Assembly (NCBI GenBank): GCA_947454955.1
Contig: CANGLW010000008.1
Coordinates: 1-64,000 of the forward strand
DNA from: Comamonadaceae bacterium
Lineage (GTDB): Bacteria; Pseudomonadota; Gammaproteobacteria; Burkholderiales; Burkholderiaceae_C
Direction: 5' to 3'
DNA: 64,000 nucleotides
Under the pieces are notes generated by a model. That model was not told the origin of the DNA. It saw only the letters and a program-made list of their open reading frames with translations, and made no database searches. The position numbers and the translations under genes were made by a program. Shown piece after piece: positions 18,823-27,997 of the stretch (position 1 is its first letter; every line of letters begins with the position of its first letter).

Positions 18823-21126
18823 ATGTCCACAGACGACCAAGAACAAAAGCGTGCGCAGTTGCGCAAAGCCGCGCTGGAATACCACCAGCTCCCCACCCCC
18901 GGCAAGATCGAGATCGCAGCGACCAAGCAGCTGATCAACCAGCGCGACTTGGCGCTGGCCTACTCTCCCGGCGTGGCCGCACCTTGCGAAGAAATCGTCA
19001 AAGACCCCAACAACGCCTTCAAGTACACCAGCCGCGGCAACCTGGTGGCCGTGATCACCAACGGCACCGCGGTGCTGGGCCTGGGTGACATCGGCCCGCT
19101 GGCAGCCAAGCCGGTGATGGAAGGTAAGGGCGTGCTGTTCAAGAAGTTCGCGGGCATCGATGTGTTTGACATCGAGATCAACGAAAAGCACGACCTGGAC
19201 AAATTGGTTGACATCATCGCCGCGCTGGAGCCCACCTTCGGGGGCATCAACCTCGAAGACATCAAGGCGCCCGATTGCTTCTACATCGAGCGCAAGCTGC
19301 GCGAGCGCATGAAGATCCCGGTCTTCCACGACGACCAACACGGCACCGCGATTGTGGTGGCCGCCGGTTTGATCAACGGCTTGAAGGTGGTGGGCAAAGA
19401 CCTGAAACACGTCAAGCTCGTGACCTCGGGCGCCGGTGCTGCGGCTTTGGCCTGCCTGGGCCTGTTGGTGAAGATGGGCATGCCGCGCGAAAACATTTTC
19501 GTGACCGATCTGGCCGGTGTGGTTTATGAGGGCCGCACCGAGCTGATGGACGACGATAAGCGCCAGTTCATGCAAAAAACCAGCGCGCGCACCCTGAGCG
19601 AGGTGATTGAAGGCGCTGATATTTTCCTGGGCCTCTCGGCCGGTGGTGTGCTCAAGCAAGACATGGTCAAGCGCATGGCGCCCAAGCCCATCATCTTCGC
19701 GTTGGCCAACCCCAACCCCGAGATCAACCCCGAAGACGTCAAAGCCGTGCGCGACGACGCCATCATGGCCACAGGCCGTACCGACTACCCCAACCAGGTC
19801 AACAACGTCCTGTGCTTCCCCTACATCTTCCGCGGCGCACTCGACGCTGGGGCTTCGACCATCACCGATGAGATGGAAATTGCCGCGGTGTACGCCATGG
19901 CCGAGCTGGCCCAGGCTGAGCAAAGCGATGTGGTGGCTGCGGCCTATGCCGGTGAAAAACTGGCCTTTGGCCCCGAGTACCTGATCCCCAAGCCGTTTGA
20001 CCCGCGCTTGATGATCAAGATCGCGCCGGCCGTGGCGCAAGCTGCCGTGGACAGCGGTGTGGCCCAGCGCCCCATCAAAGACATGGACGCCTACCGCGAG
20101 CAGCTGCAAAGCTTTGTCTACGCCTCAGGCACCATGATGAAGCCGATCTACACCGCGGCCAAGAAGGGCTTGAAAAAGCGCGTGGCCTACGCCGAAGGTG
20201 AAGACGAGCGCGTGCTGCGCGCCACCCAAATTGTGGTGGACGAGGGCCTGGCCCGCCCCACACTGATTGGCCGCCCCGCAGTCATTGCGCAGCGCGTCGA
20301 GAAATTCGGCCTGCGCTTGCGCGAAGGGCAAGACTACGATGTGGTCAACGTTGAGCACGACGAGCGTTACCGCGACTTCTGGCAGTCCTACCACCGCCTG
20401 ACCGAACGCAAAGGCGTGACGGTGGAGATCGCCAAAATTGAAATGCGCCGCCGCCTCTCGCTCATTGGCACCATGCTGCTGAGCAAAGGCTATGTGGACG
20501 GCTTGATTTGCGGCACCTGGGGCAACAACCAGCACCACCTGCAGTACGTCGAGCAAGTGCTGGGCAAGCGCGCCGGCGTGCATGTGTTTGCCGCCATGAA
20601 CGGCCTGCTGCTGCCTGACCGTCAGGTCTTCCTGGTCGACACCCACGTGAACTACGACCCCAGCGCGCTGGAGCTTGCCGAGATCACCATCATGGCCGCG
20701 CAAGAGATGGTGCGCTTTGGCGTCAAGCCCAAAGCTGCGCTCTTGTCGCACTCCAACTTCGGCACCAGCAACGAGCCCAGCGCCATCAAAATGCGCGAGG
20801 CCCTGGCCCTGCTGCGCGAGAAAGCGCCTTGGCTGGAAGTGGACGGCGAGATGCACGGCGACCTGGCCTTGGACGCCACGGCCCGCGCCAAAATCATGCC
20901 GGCCAGCACCTTGAATGGCTCGGCCAACCTGCTGGTGTTCCCCAACATGGACGCGGCCAACATCGCTTACAACCTGCTCAAGACCGCTGCGGGTGGCAAC
21001 ATCGCGGTGGGACCGATCTTGTTGGGTGCCGCCAAGCCGGTGCATATCCTTACCCCCAGTGCGACTGTTCGCCGTATCGTGAACATGACCGCACTCACCG
21101 TGGCCGACGCTAACGCGGCTCGCTAA
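18823..21126 (+). CDS. maeB: NADP-dependent malic enzyme with phosphotransacetylase-like domain
   Basis: This 767-residue hybrid converts malate to pyruvate, CO2 and NADPH. The N-terminal 430 residues are the malic enzyme: [32 protein letters not shown], and the dinucleotide site [20 protein letters not shown]. From about 440 on lies the phosphate acetyl/butyryltransferase-like domain typical of MaeB, usually regulatory by acetyl-CoA. Length matches the family. GGAGATCCGA precedes the ATG. It is a single gene with its own terminator. Confidence 0.96.
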   Translation: MSTDDQEQKRAQLRKAALEYHQLPTPGKIEIAATKQLINQRDLALAYSPGVAAPCEEIVKDPNNAFKYTSRGNLVAVITNGTAVLGLGDIGPLAAKPVMEGKGVLFKKFAGIDVFDIEINEKHDLDKLVDIIAALEPTFGGINLEDIKAPDCFYIERKLRERMKIPVFHDDQHGTAIVVAAGLINGLKVVGKDLKHVKLVTSGAGAAALACLGLLVKMGMPRENIFVTDLAGVVYEGRTELMDDDKRQFMQKTSARTLSEVIEGADIFLGLSAGGVLKQDMVKRMAPKPIIFALANPNPEINPEDVKAVRDDAIMATGRTDYPNQVNNVLCFPYIFRGALDAGASTITDEMEIAAVYAMAELAQAEQSDVVAAAYAGEKLAFGPEYLIPKPFDPRLMIKIAPAVAQAAVDSGVAQRPIKDMDAYREQLQSFVYASGTMMKPIYTAAKKGLKKRVAYAEGEDERVLRATQIVVDEGLARPTLIGRPAVIAQRVEKFGLRLREGQDYDVVNVEHDERYRDFWQSYHRLTERKGVTVEIAKIEMRRRLSLIGTMLLSKGYVDGLICGTWGNNQHHLQYVEQVLGKRAGVHVFAAMNGLLLPDRQVFLVDTHVNYDPSALELAEITIMAAQEMVRFGVKPKAALLSHSNFGTSNEPSAIKMREALALLREKAPWLEVDGEMHGDLALDATARAKIMPASTLNGSANLLVFPNMDAANIAYNLLKTAAGGNIAVGPILLGAAKPVHILTPSATVRRIVNMTALTVADANAAR

Positions 21127-21179
21127 GACTTTCGGCGAGGGTTAGTGCCCACTTCACTCTCGCCGAGTCTGTTTTTTTT
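21127..21179 (+). terminator. Intrinsic terminator after maeB
   Basis: GACT..CGGCGAG (21127-21139) pairs with CTCGCCGAGTC (21159-21169), followed by TGTTTTTTTT. It begins at the base after the maeB stop. Confidence 0.85.
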
Positions 21180-21257
21180 AGCATTTAGTCTGCTTATTTC
21201 TTAAGCAAGCACTTGCCTTTTTATTTCAAATCTGCGACACTCTTTACCTTGATATTT

Positions 21258-21284
21258 CGGGTTAACCCGTAGGTTCTTTATAAC
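21258..21284 (+). promoter_or_regulatory. Palindrome CGGGTTAACCCG and possible -10 before the RNase gene
   Basis: The perfect 12-bp palindrome (21258-21269) lies where a -35 would be for TATAAC (21279-21284). No canonical -35 is present, so an activator or repressor site is suspected. The region from 21180 to 21307 otherwise holds AT-rich sequence only. Confidence 0.4.
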
Positions 21285-21307
21285 TCTGGGTGTGTGACTT
21301 TTTTGTC

Positions 21308-21697
21308 ATGTGGAAACTCCGGCATGTCAAGCTGTTTCTGGCCAGTCTCGTACTGGCCGTGTTTTGCACCGGTTTGGTGCATTCACGCGAAGCCATCGAG
21401 GCTGCGCAGGCCACAACAGTTCAGGTAGCCGAGCTACCGCGACAGGCACAGGACACGTACCGTTTGATTCCCTCAGGCGGCCCGTTTCCTTATGAGAAAG
21501 ATGGCACGGTGTTCGGCAACCGCGAGCGACAGCTCCCGGCTCAGCCCCGCGGTTATTACCGCGAGTACACCGTCACCACACCGGGTGAGCGGAACCGAGG
21601 GACACGGCGCATTGTGTGCGGCGGGCCTGCCAAGGCGCCCGAGGTTTGTTTTTACACGGCCGATCACTACGCGAGTTTTCGCAAGATCGTGCCCTGA
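21308..21697 (+). CDS. Secreted guanyl-specific ribonuclease, barnase / RNase Sa family
   Basis: The 129-residue protein has a signal peptide (MWKLRHVKLFLASLVLAVF then CTGLVHS). The mature part follows the N1/T1 microbial RNase pattern: YRLIPSGGPFPYEKDGTVFG, NRERQLPAQPRGYYREYTV, RGTRRIVCGG and CFYTADHYASFRKI. Catalytic Glu (in YREYTV), Arg (in TRRIV) and His (in ADHYASF) are all kept. Two Cys near the end could form a disulphide. It should cut RNA after G outside the cytoplasm. The ATG at 21308 starts the signal peptide. A barstar-type gene follows 34 bp later. Confidence 0.85.
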   Translation: MWKLRHVKLFLASLVLAVFCTGLVHSREAIEAAQATTVQVAELPRQAQDTYRLIPSGGPFPYEKDGTVFGNRERQLPAQPRGYYREYTVTTPGERNRGTRRIVCGGPAKAPEVCFYTADHYASFRKIVP

Positions 21698-21731
21698 GCT
21701 TGTTGGTTTGATTTTTTGAAAGATAACGGGG

Positions 21732-22319
21732 ATGGACATGCCACTTCGTAACGTTAGAAGCAACATCGTTCAGTCGATCCGCGCCTTCCGGGTGCAGGAT
21801 CTGCAGGACGCCGCCCAAAGCCTGGGCCACCACTTCTTGTATGCCAACTTGGCCAACGCACAGTCCAAGCAGGACGTGCTTGAGCTCATCGGTCAGCAGT
21901 TCATGCTGGCGGTGAACGTGGGCAAGAACTTTGACGCCTTGTACGACGTCATCACCGACCCGCTTCACAAGTCGGGCCCCCAGCCTGGCTTCATCGCCGT
22001 GTTGGAACACATCCCGGCCAACGCCAAGTTTGACAAAGAAGCACGCGAGCAACTGCTCGACATCTTCCGCGACGCTGCCGACTACTGGAGCGACCGCAAG
22101 ATTCCTTTCCGCTGCTTCTACTCTTTCTCGGTGGCGCGCGCTGCCAGCGGCCAAGCCGAAGGCGCCCCAGTGCCCGAAGGTGTGGCCCTGACCGCGGCTG
22201 AAGAGGTGACCGAAGAAGCCGGCGAAAAAATGCCGACCGACAAACTCCTGGACGTCTCGCCCCTGGCCCTGCGCATGAGCAGCCCGTTCAATGCGGGTTA
22301 CTGGTTGTCGGCAGCCTGA
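21732..22319 (+). CDS. Barstar-family ribonuclease inhibitor, extended
   Basis: The protein has 195 residues. Residues about 35-125 resemble barstar: KQDVLELIGQQFMLAV, then GKNFDALYDVITDP, matching the barstar helix that plugs the RNase active site with two Asp retained. GFIAVLEHIPA and the helix before FRCFYSFSV follow. Barstars are usually about 90 residues; here an N-terminal 30 and a C-terminal 65 (Glu/Ala-rich, ending MSSPFNAGYWLSAA) are extra. It should neutralise the neighbouring RNase in the cytoplasm before export. The ATG follows AACGGGG. Confidence 0.8.
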   Translation: MDMPLRNVRSNIVQSIRAFRVQDLQDAAQSLGHHFLYANLANAQSKQDVLELIGQQFMLAVNVGKNFDALYDVITDPLHKSGPQPGFIAVLEHIPANAKFDKEAREQLLDIFRDAADYWSDRKIPFRCFYSFSVARAASGQAEGAPVPEGVALTAAEEVTEEAGEKMPTDKLLDVSPLALRMSSPFNAGYWLSAA

Positions 22320-22334
22320 TACGGCTTGATGTTC

Positions 22335-22367
22335 AAAAAAAAGCGAGCCCCAGGGCTCGTTTTTTTT
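22335..22367 (+). terminator. Intrinsic terminator after the barstar gene
   Basis: CGAGCCC (22344-22350) and GGGCTCG (22353-22359) form a tight hairpin with A8 before and T8 after, so it could work in both directions. Confidence 0.9.
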
Positions 22368-22440
22368 CGTCCGCTGCATCCTGCTTCAGAACTCAGTTGC
22401 GCAGTTTGAGCGATAACTCGCCAAACCCATCCAGCATCTA

Positions 22441-22490
22441 TTTGCTATGCTATTGATAGCGCAAGCACCAAGCTCTGCAGGGCTTAGGCG
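22441..22490. repeat. Dispersed repeat with GCTA...TAGC core (copy B)
   Basis: TTTGCTATGCTATTGATAGC plus a CAAGCTCTGCAGGGCTTAGG block aligns with the copy at 17227-17276. It overlaps the last codons and stop of uraD (22484-22486). Confidence 0.55.
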
Positions 22491-22993
22491 CCCACCAAGT
22501 CTGCCAAGCGGAATGCGCCTATCTTGTAGATCTGCTGCAAACACTCGCGTCGCTCATCGTCCACTGAGTTGTTCAGTCGCTGTTCAAACAGCGCGATGAT
22601 GCTGTGCCGGTTGTGCCCGCGCACCGCGACGATGAAGGGGAAACCGAACTTCGCGTTGTAGGCATCGTTCAAGGCGTGCAGCTTGGCAAACTCCTCGGCG
22701 CTGCACAGGTTCAGGCCCGCGCCACTTTGCTCGCGGGTGGACTCTTCGGTCAGCTCGCCACGCACCGCGGCCTTGCCAGCGAGCTCCGGGTGGGCGCGGA
22801 TGAGCTTGAGTTGCGCGTCCAACCCTTCGTCTTCAATGGCTTGCACCATGGCCGCGTGCAGGGCTTGCACGTTGGCAAAGGGACGCTTGGGCGCCACGCG
22901 CTGTGCCACCCAGGGCGAGTGTTCAAAAATACCACCGAGCACCGCCACAAATTGCTCGGTGCTGGCCTTGTTGAGGTCTGCCAGGTTACTCAT
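22484..22993 (-). CDS. uraD: 2-oxo-4-hydroxy-4-carboxy-5-ureidoimidazoline (OHCU) decarboxylase
   Basis: This 169-residue enzyme makes S-(+)-allantoin from OHCU, the third step of urate breakdown. Visible are FEHSPWVAQRVAPKRPF, RAHPELAGKAAV (with the catalytic His) and FGFPFIVAVRGHNRHSII. The length is standard. The ATG at 22993 overlaps the puuE stop (ATGA), so it is translationally coupled to puuE. It is the last gene of the gntR-permease-puuE-uraD strand. Confidence 0.94.
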   Translation of the reverse strand: MSNLADLNKASTEQFVAVLGGIFEHSPWVAQRVAPKRPFANVQALHAAMVQAIEDEGLDAQLKLIRAHPELAGKAAVRGELTEESTREQSGAGLNLCSAEEFAKLHALNDAYNAKFGFPFIVAVRGHNRHSIIALFEQRLNNSVDDERRECLQQIYKIGAFRLADLVGA

Positions 22994-23931
22994 GCAGCGG
23001 CTCCATAGGGGTGGGTGGCTTGCCAGTGGCGGGCAATGTCGACGCGGCGGCACACCCACACTTGCTCGTGCTGCGCCACGTAATCCAAAAAGCGTTGGAA
23101 CGCGGCAAAGCGCCCGGGGCGGCCGAGCAGTCGGCAGTGCATGCCCACCGACATCATCTTGGGCCGGTTCAAACCCTTGGGGTCGCCTTCGGCGTACAGC
23201 ACATCAAACGTGTCTTTGAGGTACTGGTAAAAATGCTCGCCGGTGTTGAAGCCCTGCGGCGTGGCAAAGCGCATGTCGTTGGCGTCCAGCGTGTAAGGCA
23301 CCACCAGGTGCGGCACCGTGCGGTCACCCGTGGCCACCTCGGTCCAAAACGGCAGGTCGTCGCCGTAGTAGTCCGAGTCATACAGCAAGCCACCGTTTTC
23401 TACCACCAAGCGGCGGGTGTTGGGCGAATCACGCCCGGTGTACCAACCCAGAGGCGTGCTGCCGGTGAGCTGCTTGATGATGGCCAAGCCCTGCTGCAAG
23501 TGCGCGCGCTCGGTGGCCTCGTCAATGTTTTGGTAGTGGATCCAACGCAAGCCATGGCAGGCAATCTCGTGGCCCAGGTCCACAAAGGCTTGCGTCAAAT
23601 CCGGGTGGCGCTGCAAAGCCATGGCCACACCGAAGATGGTGAGCGGCCAGCCGCGCCGCTCGAACTCGCGCAGCAAGCGCCACACCCCAGCACGTGAGCC
23701 GTACTCGTAGATGGACTCCATTGACAAGTGACGATCCGGGTAAGAGGCCGCGCCCACAATTTCAGACAAAAACTGCTCCGAGCCACCGTCGCCGTGCAGC
23801 ACGCAGTTCTCCCCGCCCTCCTCGTAATTGAGCACAAACTGCACCGCGATGCGCGCGCCGCCCGGCCAGCGGGCGTGGGGCACGTCGCGGCCGTAGCCGA
23901 TCAAGTCACGGGGGTAGGCGGGGGTTGTCAT
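22990..23931 (-). CDS. puuE: Allantoinase, polysaccharide-deacetylase type
   Basis: This 313-residue enzyme hydrolyses allantoin to allantoate. It is the PuuE class, related to polysaccharide deacetylases and unrelated to AllB. Motifs include VPHARWPGGARIAVQFVLNYEEG, YEYGSRAGVWRLLREFERRG, HEIACHGLRWIHY and GWYTGRDSPNTRRL. Starting at MTTPAYPRDLIGYG (23931) places it 4 bp after the permease stop. Confidence 0.95.
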   Translation of the reverse strand: MTTPAYPRDLIGYGRDVPHARWPGGARIAVQFVLNYEEGGENCVLHGDGGSEQFLSEIVGAASYPDRHLSMESIYEYGSRAGVWRLLREFERRGWPLTIFGVAMALQRHPDLTQAFVDLGHEIACHGLRWIHYQNIDEATERAHLQQGLAIIKQLTGSTPLGWYTGRDSPNTRRLVVENGGLLYDSDYYGDDLPFWTEVATGDRTVPHLVVPYTLDANDMRFATPQGFNTGEHFYQYLKDTFDVLYAEGDPKGLNRPKMMSVGMHCRLLGRPGRFAAFQRFLDYVAQHEQVWVCRRVDIARHWQATHPYGAAA

Positions 23932-23935
23932 GGGG

Positions 23936-25477
23936 TCACTCGGCTCCGTGGGTGTTGGCAGCACTGTCACGTGCGGCTTCTTCGTCAGACTTTAGGCCGT
24001 TGAAGAACAAATTGAGCAGCACCGCAGCCAACGAGGCCAGAAGGATGCCGCTTTCAATCAGGGGGTGCAGGCCGTGCGGGAACCACTGCAGGTAGCGCGG
24101 TGCAATCAGCGGGATCATGCCGATGCCGATCGAGATGGCCACGATGAACAGATTGTTGCGGTTGTTCTTGTAGTCCACCGAGCCCAGGATACGGATGCCC
24201 GTGGCGGCCACCATGCCGAACATCACCAAGCCAGCGCCGCCCAGCACAAAGGTGGGCAAGGACTCGACCAACGCAGCCATCTTGGGCAGCAAGCCCAACA
24301 ACAACAGGATGACACCGGCGGCCACGCACACAAAGCGGCTGCGCACACCGGTCACGCCCACCAAACCCACGTTTTGCGAGAAGCTGGTGTAGGGGAAGGT
24401 GTTGAAAATGCCGCCAATCAAAGTGCCCAAACCGTCCACGCGCAGGCCGGCCGAGAGTTGCTTTTGGTTGATTTTCTTGCCAGTCAAATCAGAGACGGCC
24501 AAGAACATGCCGGTGGACTCGATCATCACCACGATCATCACCAGCGTCATGGTCAGGATCAGGATGGGGTCGAACACCGGGGTGGCGATTTCAAAGGGCA
24601 GGACCAGATCGAACCAACTGGCCTTGGCCACTTTGTCGAAATTCATATAGCCCATCACTGTGGCGATCACACCGCCCACCACAATGCCCAACAGCACCGA
24701 GATGTTGGCAACAAAGCCGCGGGCGTACTTGGCGATCAGCATGATCGAGAACAACGACACGGCAGCGATCGCGATGTGCGGCAGCTGGGCGTATTTGGGG
24801 TTGGGCGTGGTCGCCACCAGCGCCAAGCCAGGTGGAATGGCCGGCACCGTGGTGGCTGCCGATGCAGCTGCGGCAGCGCCAGCGTCGGCGGCTTGTTGGA
24901 CGGTCGCGCCGGCCATGGCCTTGATCGAGGCCAGCCACTGCGCGTGCTCGGGGCTGACGATCTGCGGCGCTGTCGGGCCCGCAGGCACACCAAAGATCCA
25001 GTTGATGCCCACGCGCATCAGGCTGATGCCAATCACCGCGATGATGGTCCCGGTCACCACCGGCGGAAAGAAGCGCAACATGCGGCTGACCACGGGGGCC
25101 AGCAGCATGGAAATGATCCCTGCGCCGATGATGGCCCCGAAGATCAGCCCCGCGCCTTCCACACCCGGTGTGGCATTGGCCATGGACACCATGGGCGCCA
25201 CGGCAGCAAAGGTCACGCCCATCATGACGGGCAGCTTGATACCGAACCATTGGGTCGCACCAAAGGACTGGATCAGGGTAACCAGACCGCAGCAGAACAG
25301 GTCTGCCTGGATCAGCATGGTCACTTGCTCGGGCGAGAGCTTGAGCGCGCGGCCAATGATCAGGGGCACGGCCACCGCGCCGGCATACATCACCAGCACG
25401 TGCTGCAGGCCCAAGGCGGTTAAGCGCCCAGCGGGTAGTTTTTCGTCCACCGGGTGGACTGTGGTTGATAAGCTCAT
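23936..25477 (-). CDS. NCS2-family purine (urate/xanthine) permease
   Basis: The 513-residue membrane transporter has about 14 hydrophobic segments. Family signatures are LGLQHVLVMYAGAVAVPLII, the GVTFAAVAP region and the NCS2 motif area ESTGMFLAVSDLTGKK, followed by GGIFNTFPYTSFSQNVGLVG. An Ala-rich loop (about 195-215) is longer than usual. Its position between a ureide regulator and allantoinase indicates urate or xanthine import. The gene starts 36 bp after gntR on the same strand. Confidence 0.93.
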   Translation of the reverse strand: MSLSTTVHPVDEKLPAGRLTALGLQHVLVMYAGAVAVPLIIGRALKLSPEQVTMLIQADLFCCGLVTLIQSFGATQWFGIKLPVMMGVTFAAVAPMVSMANATPGVEGAGLIFGAIIGAGIISMLLAPVVSRMLRFFPPVVTGTIIAVIGISLMRVGINWIFGVPAGPTAPQIVSPEHAQWLASIKAMAGATVQQAADAGAAAAASAATTVPAIPPGLALVATTPNPKYAQLPHIAIAAVSLFSIMLIAKYARGFVANISVLLGIVVGGVIATVMGYMNFDKVAKASWFDLVLPFEIATPVFDPILILTMTLVMIVVMIESTGMFLAVSDLTGKKINQKQLSAGLRVDGLGTLIGGIFNTFPYTSFSQNVGLVGVTGVRSRFVCVAAGVILLLLGLLPKMAALVESLPTFVLGGAGLVMFGMVAATGIRILGSVDYKNNRNNLFIVAISIGIGMIPLIAPRYLQWFPHGLHPLIESGILLASLAAVLLNLFFNGLKSDEEAARDSAANTHGAE

Positions 25478-25513
25478 GGAAGTCTCCTCTTGTTGTCGTG
25501 GGTGTCAGAAATC

Positions 25514-26182
25514 TCAGGACCGAACCAGGGCGCTGCGTAAATCGAAGCGCCCCTCATCGGGCAGGGTGGCACGGTGCGCACAGCCCGCGAGGTGCGTGGC
25601 CATGCTCTTCAAGGCCGCCGCTTTGTTGCCAGCAGCCAGTTGCTCGATGATCTCGAGGTGATCATCGAAAGAACACACGTTTTGTCCGGGCGCCTCCACG
25701 CTGGCAATGAGCAGCGTGGTGCGCGAGACCAGGCGGCGCAGCATGTCCATCAGCAAGCCGTTGCCCGAGAGCTTGGCCAGGGCCAAATGGAAGTCGGCCG
25801 AGAGACGGATCCAGCTGGCGCGGTCGCCGCTTTGCCAGGCCTCGCGCTCACGTGCGACCATCTCGCGCAGGCCCGTCAGGTCTTGGTCTGAAGCGGTTTG
25901 CGCCACTTTCTGTATCACCAGGCGCTCGAGCGACTGGCGCAGCTCGAACATCTCGTTGGCTTCTTGGGGCGTGGGGTTGGCAATGAAAGCGCCGCGGTTG
26001 GGCGAGAGCTCCACCAGGCCGTCAGCGGCCAATTGGGCGAGCACCTTGCGCACGTTGTGGCGCGCCAAACCATAGATGTCGCACAGCACTTGCTCGGTGA
26101 GTTTGGTTTGCGGGGGCAAGCGATGCTCCATGACAGCGTCATAGATATCGGCATACATCTTGCCTTCGTCTTTCTCACTCAC
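25514..26182 (-). CDS. GntR-family (FCD domain) transcriptional regulator of the ureide genes
   Basis: This 222-residue FadR-type regulator has an N-terminal winged helix (LTEQVLCDIYGLARHNVRKV, then LAQLAADGLVELSPNRGAF) and an all-helical FCD ligand domain (EANEMFELRQSLERLVIQ; RLSADFHLALAKLSGN; FDDHLEIIEQLAAGN). The GTG at 26182 has AAGGA 7 bases upstream; a TTG at 26227 is also in frame. It is divergent from uraH. TTGTnnACAA palindromes in the shared promoter are its likely binding sites, overlapping its own promoter, which implies autoregulation. Confidence 0.88.
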   Translation of the reverse strand: MSEKDEGKMYADIYDAVMEHRLPPQTKLTEQVLCDIYGLARHNVRKVLAQLAADGLVELSPNRGAFIANPTPQEANEMFELRQSLERLVIQKVAQTASDQDLTGLREMVAREREAWQSGDRASWIRLSADFHLALAKLSGNGLLMDMLRRLVSRTTLLIASVEAPGQNVCSFDDHLEIIEQLAAGNKAAALKSMATHLAGCAHRATLPDEGRFDLRSALVRS

Positions 26183-26255
26183 GCGCAGATCCTTGTTGGT
26201 GATCCGGCTTGGTGCACCGCGCCTCAAAGCAGCACACCCGGCCAGCGGGTTTTAC

Positions 26256-26317
26256 TTGACGCGATTATGGTGAAGTCTCTATGATTGTCAACAATTTATC
26301 TGTATCGTGTTAACAAT
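26256..26317. promoter_or_regulatory. Divergent promoters with two TTGTnnACAA-type operators
   Basis: Toward uraH: TTGACG (26256-26261), 18 bp, TATGAT (26280-26285). Toward gntR: TTGACA (26286-26291, minus strand), 16 bp, CATAAT (26264-26269). Operator 1, ATTGTCAACAAT (26284-26295), overlaps the uraH -10 and the gntR -35. Operator 2, TGTTAACA (26309-26316), is centred 23 bp away. Binding would shut both directions. The pattern TTGTnnACAA is compatible with FCD-type GntR sites. Confidence 0.75.
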
Positions 26318-26349
26318 CGCGACATCAGGCGTCGCAAGAAAGTCAATTC

Positions 26350-26703
26350 ATGGGCAAACTAACCACGCACGTTCTCGACACATCACAGGGAAAACCCGGA
26401 CACGGCGTGGCCATCCGGCTTTTTAAAATTGTTGACAATTCGCGTCAGCAACTGGCGGCCACCGCCACCAACAGCGACGGCCGTTGCGACCAGCCGCTGC
26501 TCGAAGGTGCGGCCTTAACCGCTGGTGTGTACGAGTTGGATTTTTCGGTGGGCGAGTACTTTGAGCGCATGGGTGTGGCCACCGCCAAACCCGCGTTCCT
26601 CGATGTGGTCACCCTGCGCTTTGGTGTGGCTGATGCGCAAGCGCATTACCATGTGCCCTTGGTGGTCACGCCTTGGAGCTATTCCACTTACCGCGGATCT
26701 TGA
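26350..26703 (+). CDS. uraH: 5-hydroxyisourate hydrolase (transthyretin-like)
   Basis: This 117-residue enzyme hydrolyses 5-hydroxyisourate to OHCU, the second step of urate degradation. Hallmarks are the N-terminal THVLDTSQGKPGHGVAIRLF, NSDGRCDQPL, and the C-terminal tetrapeptide YRGS. Catalytic His in THVLD and HYHVPLV are present. It is the first gene of the rightward uraH-puuD-alc-allA operon. Its own coding sequence contains a third operator-like palindrome. Confidence 0.96.
   Translation: MGKLTTHVLDTSQGKPGHGVAIRLFKIVDNSRQQLAATATNSDGRCDQPLLEGAALTAGVYELDFSVGEYFERMGVATAKPAFLDVVTLRFGVADAQAHYHVPLVVTPWSYSTYRGS
26427..26440. promoter_or_regulatory. Intragenic operator-like palindrome in uraH
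   Basis: AATTGTTGACAATT lies 77 bases into uraH. Its core is the exact reverse complement of operator 1 (ATTGTCAACAAT). It is centred about 121 bp from operator 2 and could support a repression loop. Confidence 0.6.
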
Positions 26704-26791
26704 TTTCACTGCCGCAGCGGTCCTGCCCATTGGGGCGCGGCATTAACCTCCCTTCGCAGCCCCGCCGTGGCGAAGGAAATTTCCGGATGCA

Positions 26792-27976
26792 ATGATGGAA
26801 ACCTTCCTTCCCTATGTACTTGACTGGGCCAACCTGCTGCTGCGTTGGCTGCACGTGATCGTGGCGATCGCCTGGATTGGCGCCTCGTTCTACTTCGTTT
26901 GGCTCGACAACAGCCTACACCCCCCCAAAGACGCGGCCCTGCAAGCACAGGGCGTGAACGGCGAGTTGTGGGCGGTGCACGGTGGCGGTTTTTACAACCC
27001 GCAAAAATACATGGTCGCCCCCCGGCATCTGCCCGAGCAGCTGCACTGGTTTTACTGGGAGGCCTACGCCACCTGGCTCTCGGGCTTTGCGCTGTTTTGC
27101 GTGCTCTACCTCTTCAACGCCAAAACCTTTTTGGTCGACCCGCAGGTGCTCAACATCACACCGGGCACGGCCGTCGGTCTGGCCCTGGGCTTTTTGGCCG
27201 TGGGCTGGTTGGTGTACGACACCCTGTGCCGCGTGCTGGCCAAACAAGCTGAACGGGTGCTGGGCCTGCTGATCGTGGCGTATGTGGTGCTGGCCAGTTA
27301 TGTGGCCTGCCATGTGTTTTCGGGGCGCGCGGCGTTTCTCATCATCGGCGCCATGCTGGCCACCAGCATGAGTGCGAACGTGTTTGTCTGGATCATCCCC
27401 GGCCAACGCAAAGTGATTGCCTCGATGAAAGCCGGCGAAGAGCCCGACCCCATCCACGGCCAACGCGGCAAGCAGCGCAGCGTGCACAACACCTATTTCA
27501 CCCTGCCGGTGTTGTTTGCCATGATGTCCAACCACTACAGCATGACCTACACCCACGCCCACAACTGGCTGGTGTTGGTGCTCATCATGGTGGCTGGCGT
27601 GTTGATTCGCCAGTTCTTTGTGCTGCGCCACAAAGGCGTGGTGAACTGGTCCTTCCCCATCGCCGCAGTGGCGGTGCTCACCGCTGTGGCCGTGTGGATT
27701 GCGCCCACCCCCGCACCGGTGCAAGCCAACAGCGGCCCAGCCCCCGTGCTGGCCGATGTGATGCCCATCATCGAACAGCGCTGCGTGATGTGCCACAACG
27801 CGCAACTGGCCAGCAAAAACGTGCGCTTGGACAGCCCTGAGGCAGTGCAGAAACAAGCCGCGCTGATCCATCAGCAAGCGGTGGTCACGCGCATCATGCC
27901 CATGAACAACGCCACGGGCATCACCGAAGCCGAACGCACCACCCTGGCCCGCTGGTTTGAAGCCGGCGCCCGATAA
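26792..27976 (+). CDS. puuD: Membrane urate hydroxylase with cytochrome c domain
   Basis: The 394-residue integral membrane urate oxidase (PuuD class) converts urate to 5-hydroxyisourate. It has about eight membrane segments: the first carries LRWLHVIVAIAWIGASFYFV, and the middle has PGQRKVIASMKAGEEPDP. The last 85 residues form a c-type cytochrome with the haem motif CVMCH (near residue 330) and a distal Met in RIMPMNNATG. Electrons therefore probably go to the respiratory chain and not directly to oxygen. It replaces a soluble uricase. The start is ATG 26792 or the next ATG. Confidence 0.94.
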   Translation: MMETFLPYVLDWANLLLRWLHVIVAIAWIGASFYFVWLDNSLHPPKDAALQAQGVNGELWAVHGGGFYNPQKYMVAPRHLPEQLHWFYWEAYATWLSGFALFCVLYLFNAKTFLVDPQVLNITPGTAVGLALGFLAVGWLVYDTLCRVLAKQAERVLGLLIVAYVVLASYVACHVFSGRAAFLIIGAMLATSMSANVFVWIIPGQRKVIASMKAGEEPDPIHGQRGKQRSVHNTYFTLPVLFAMMSNHYSMTYTHAHNWLVLVLIMVAGVLIRQFFVLRHKGVVNWSFPIAAVAVLTAVAVWIAPTPAPVQANSGPAPVLADVMPIIEQRCVMCHNAQLASKNVRLDSPEAVQKQAALIHQQAVVTRIMPMNNATGITEAERTTLARWFEAGAR

Positions 27977-27997
27977 CTATTTTTCAGAGCAAACACC

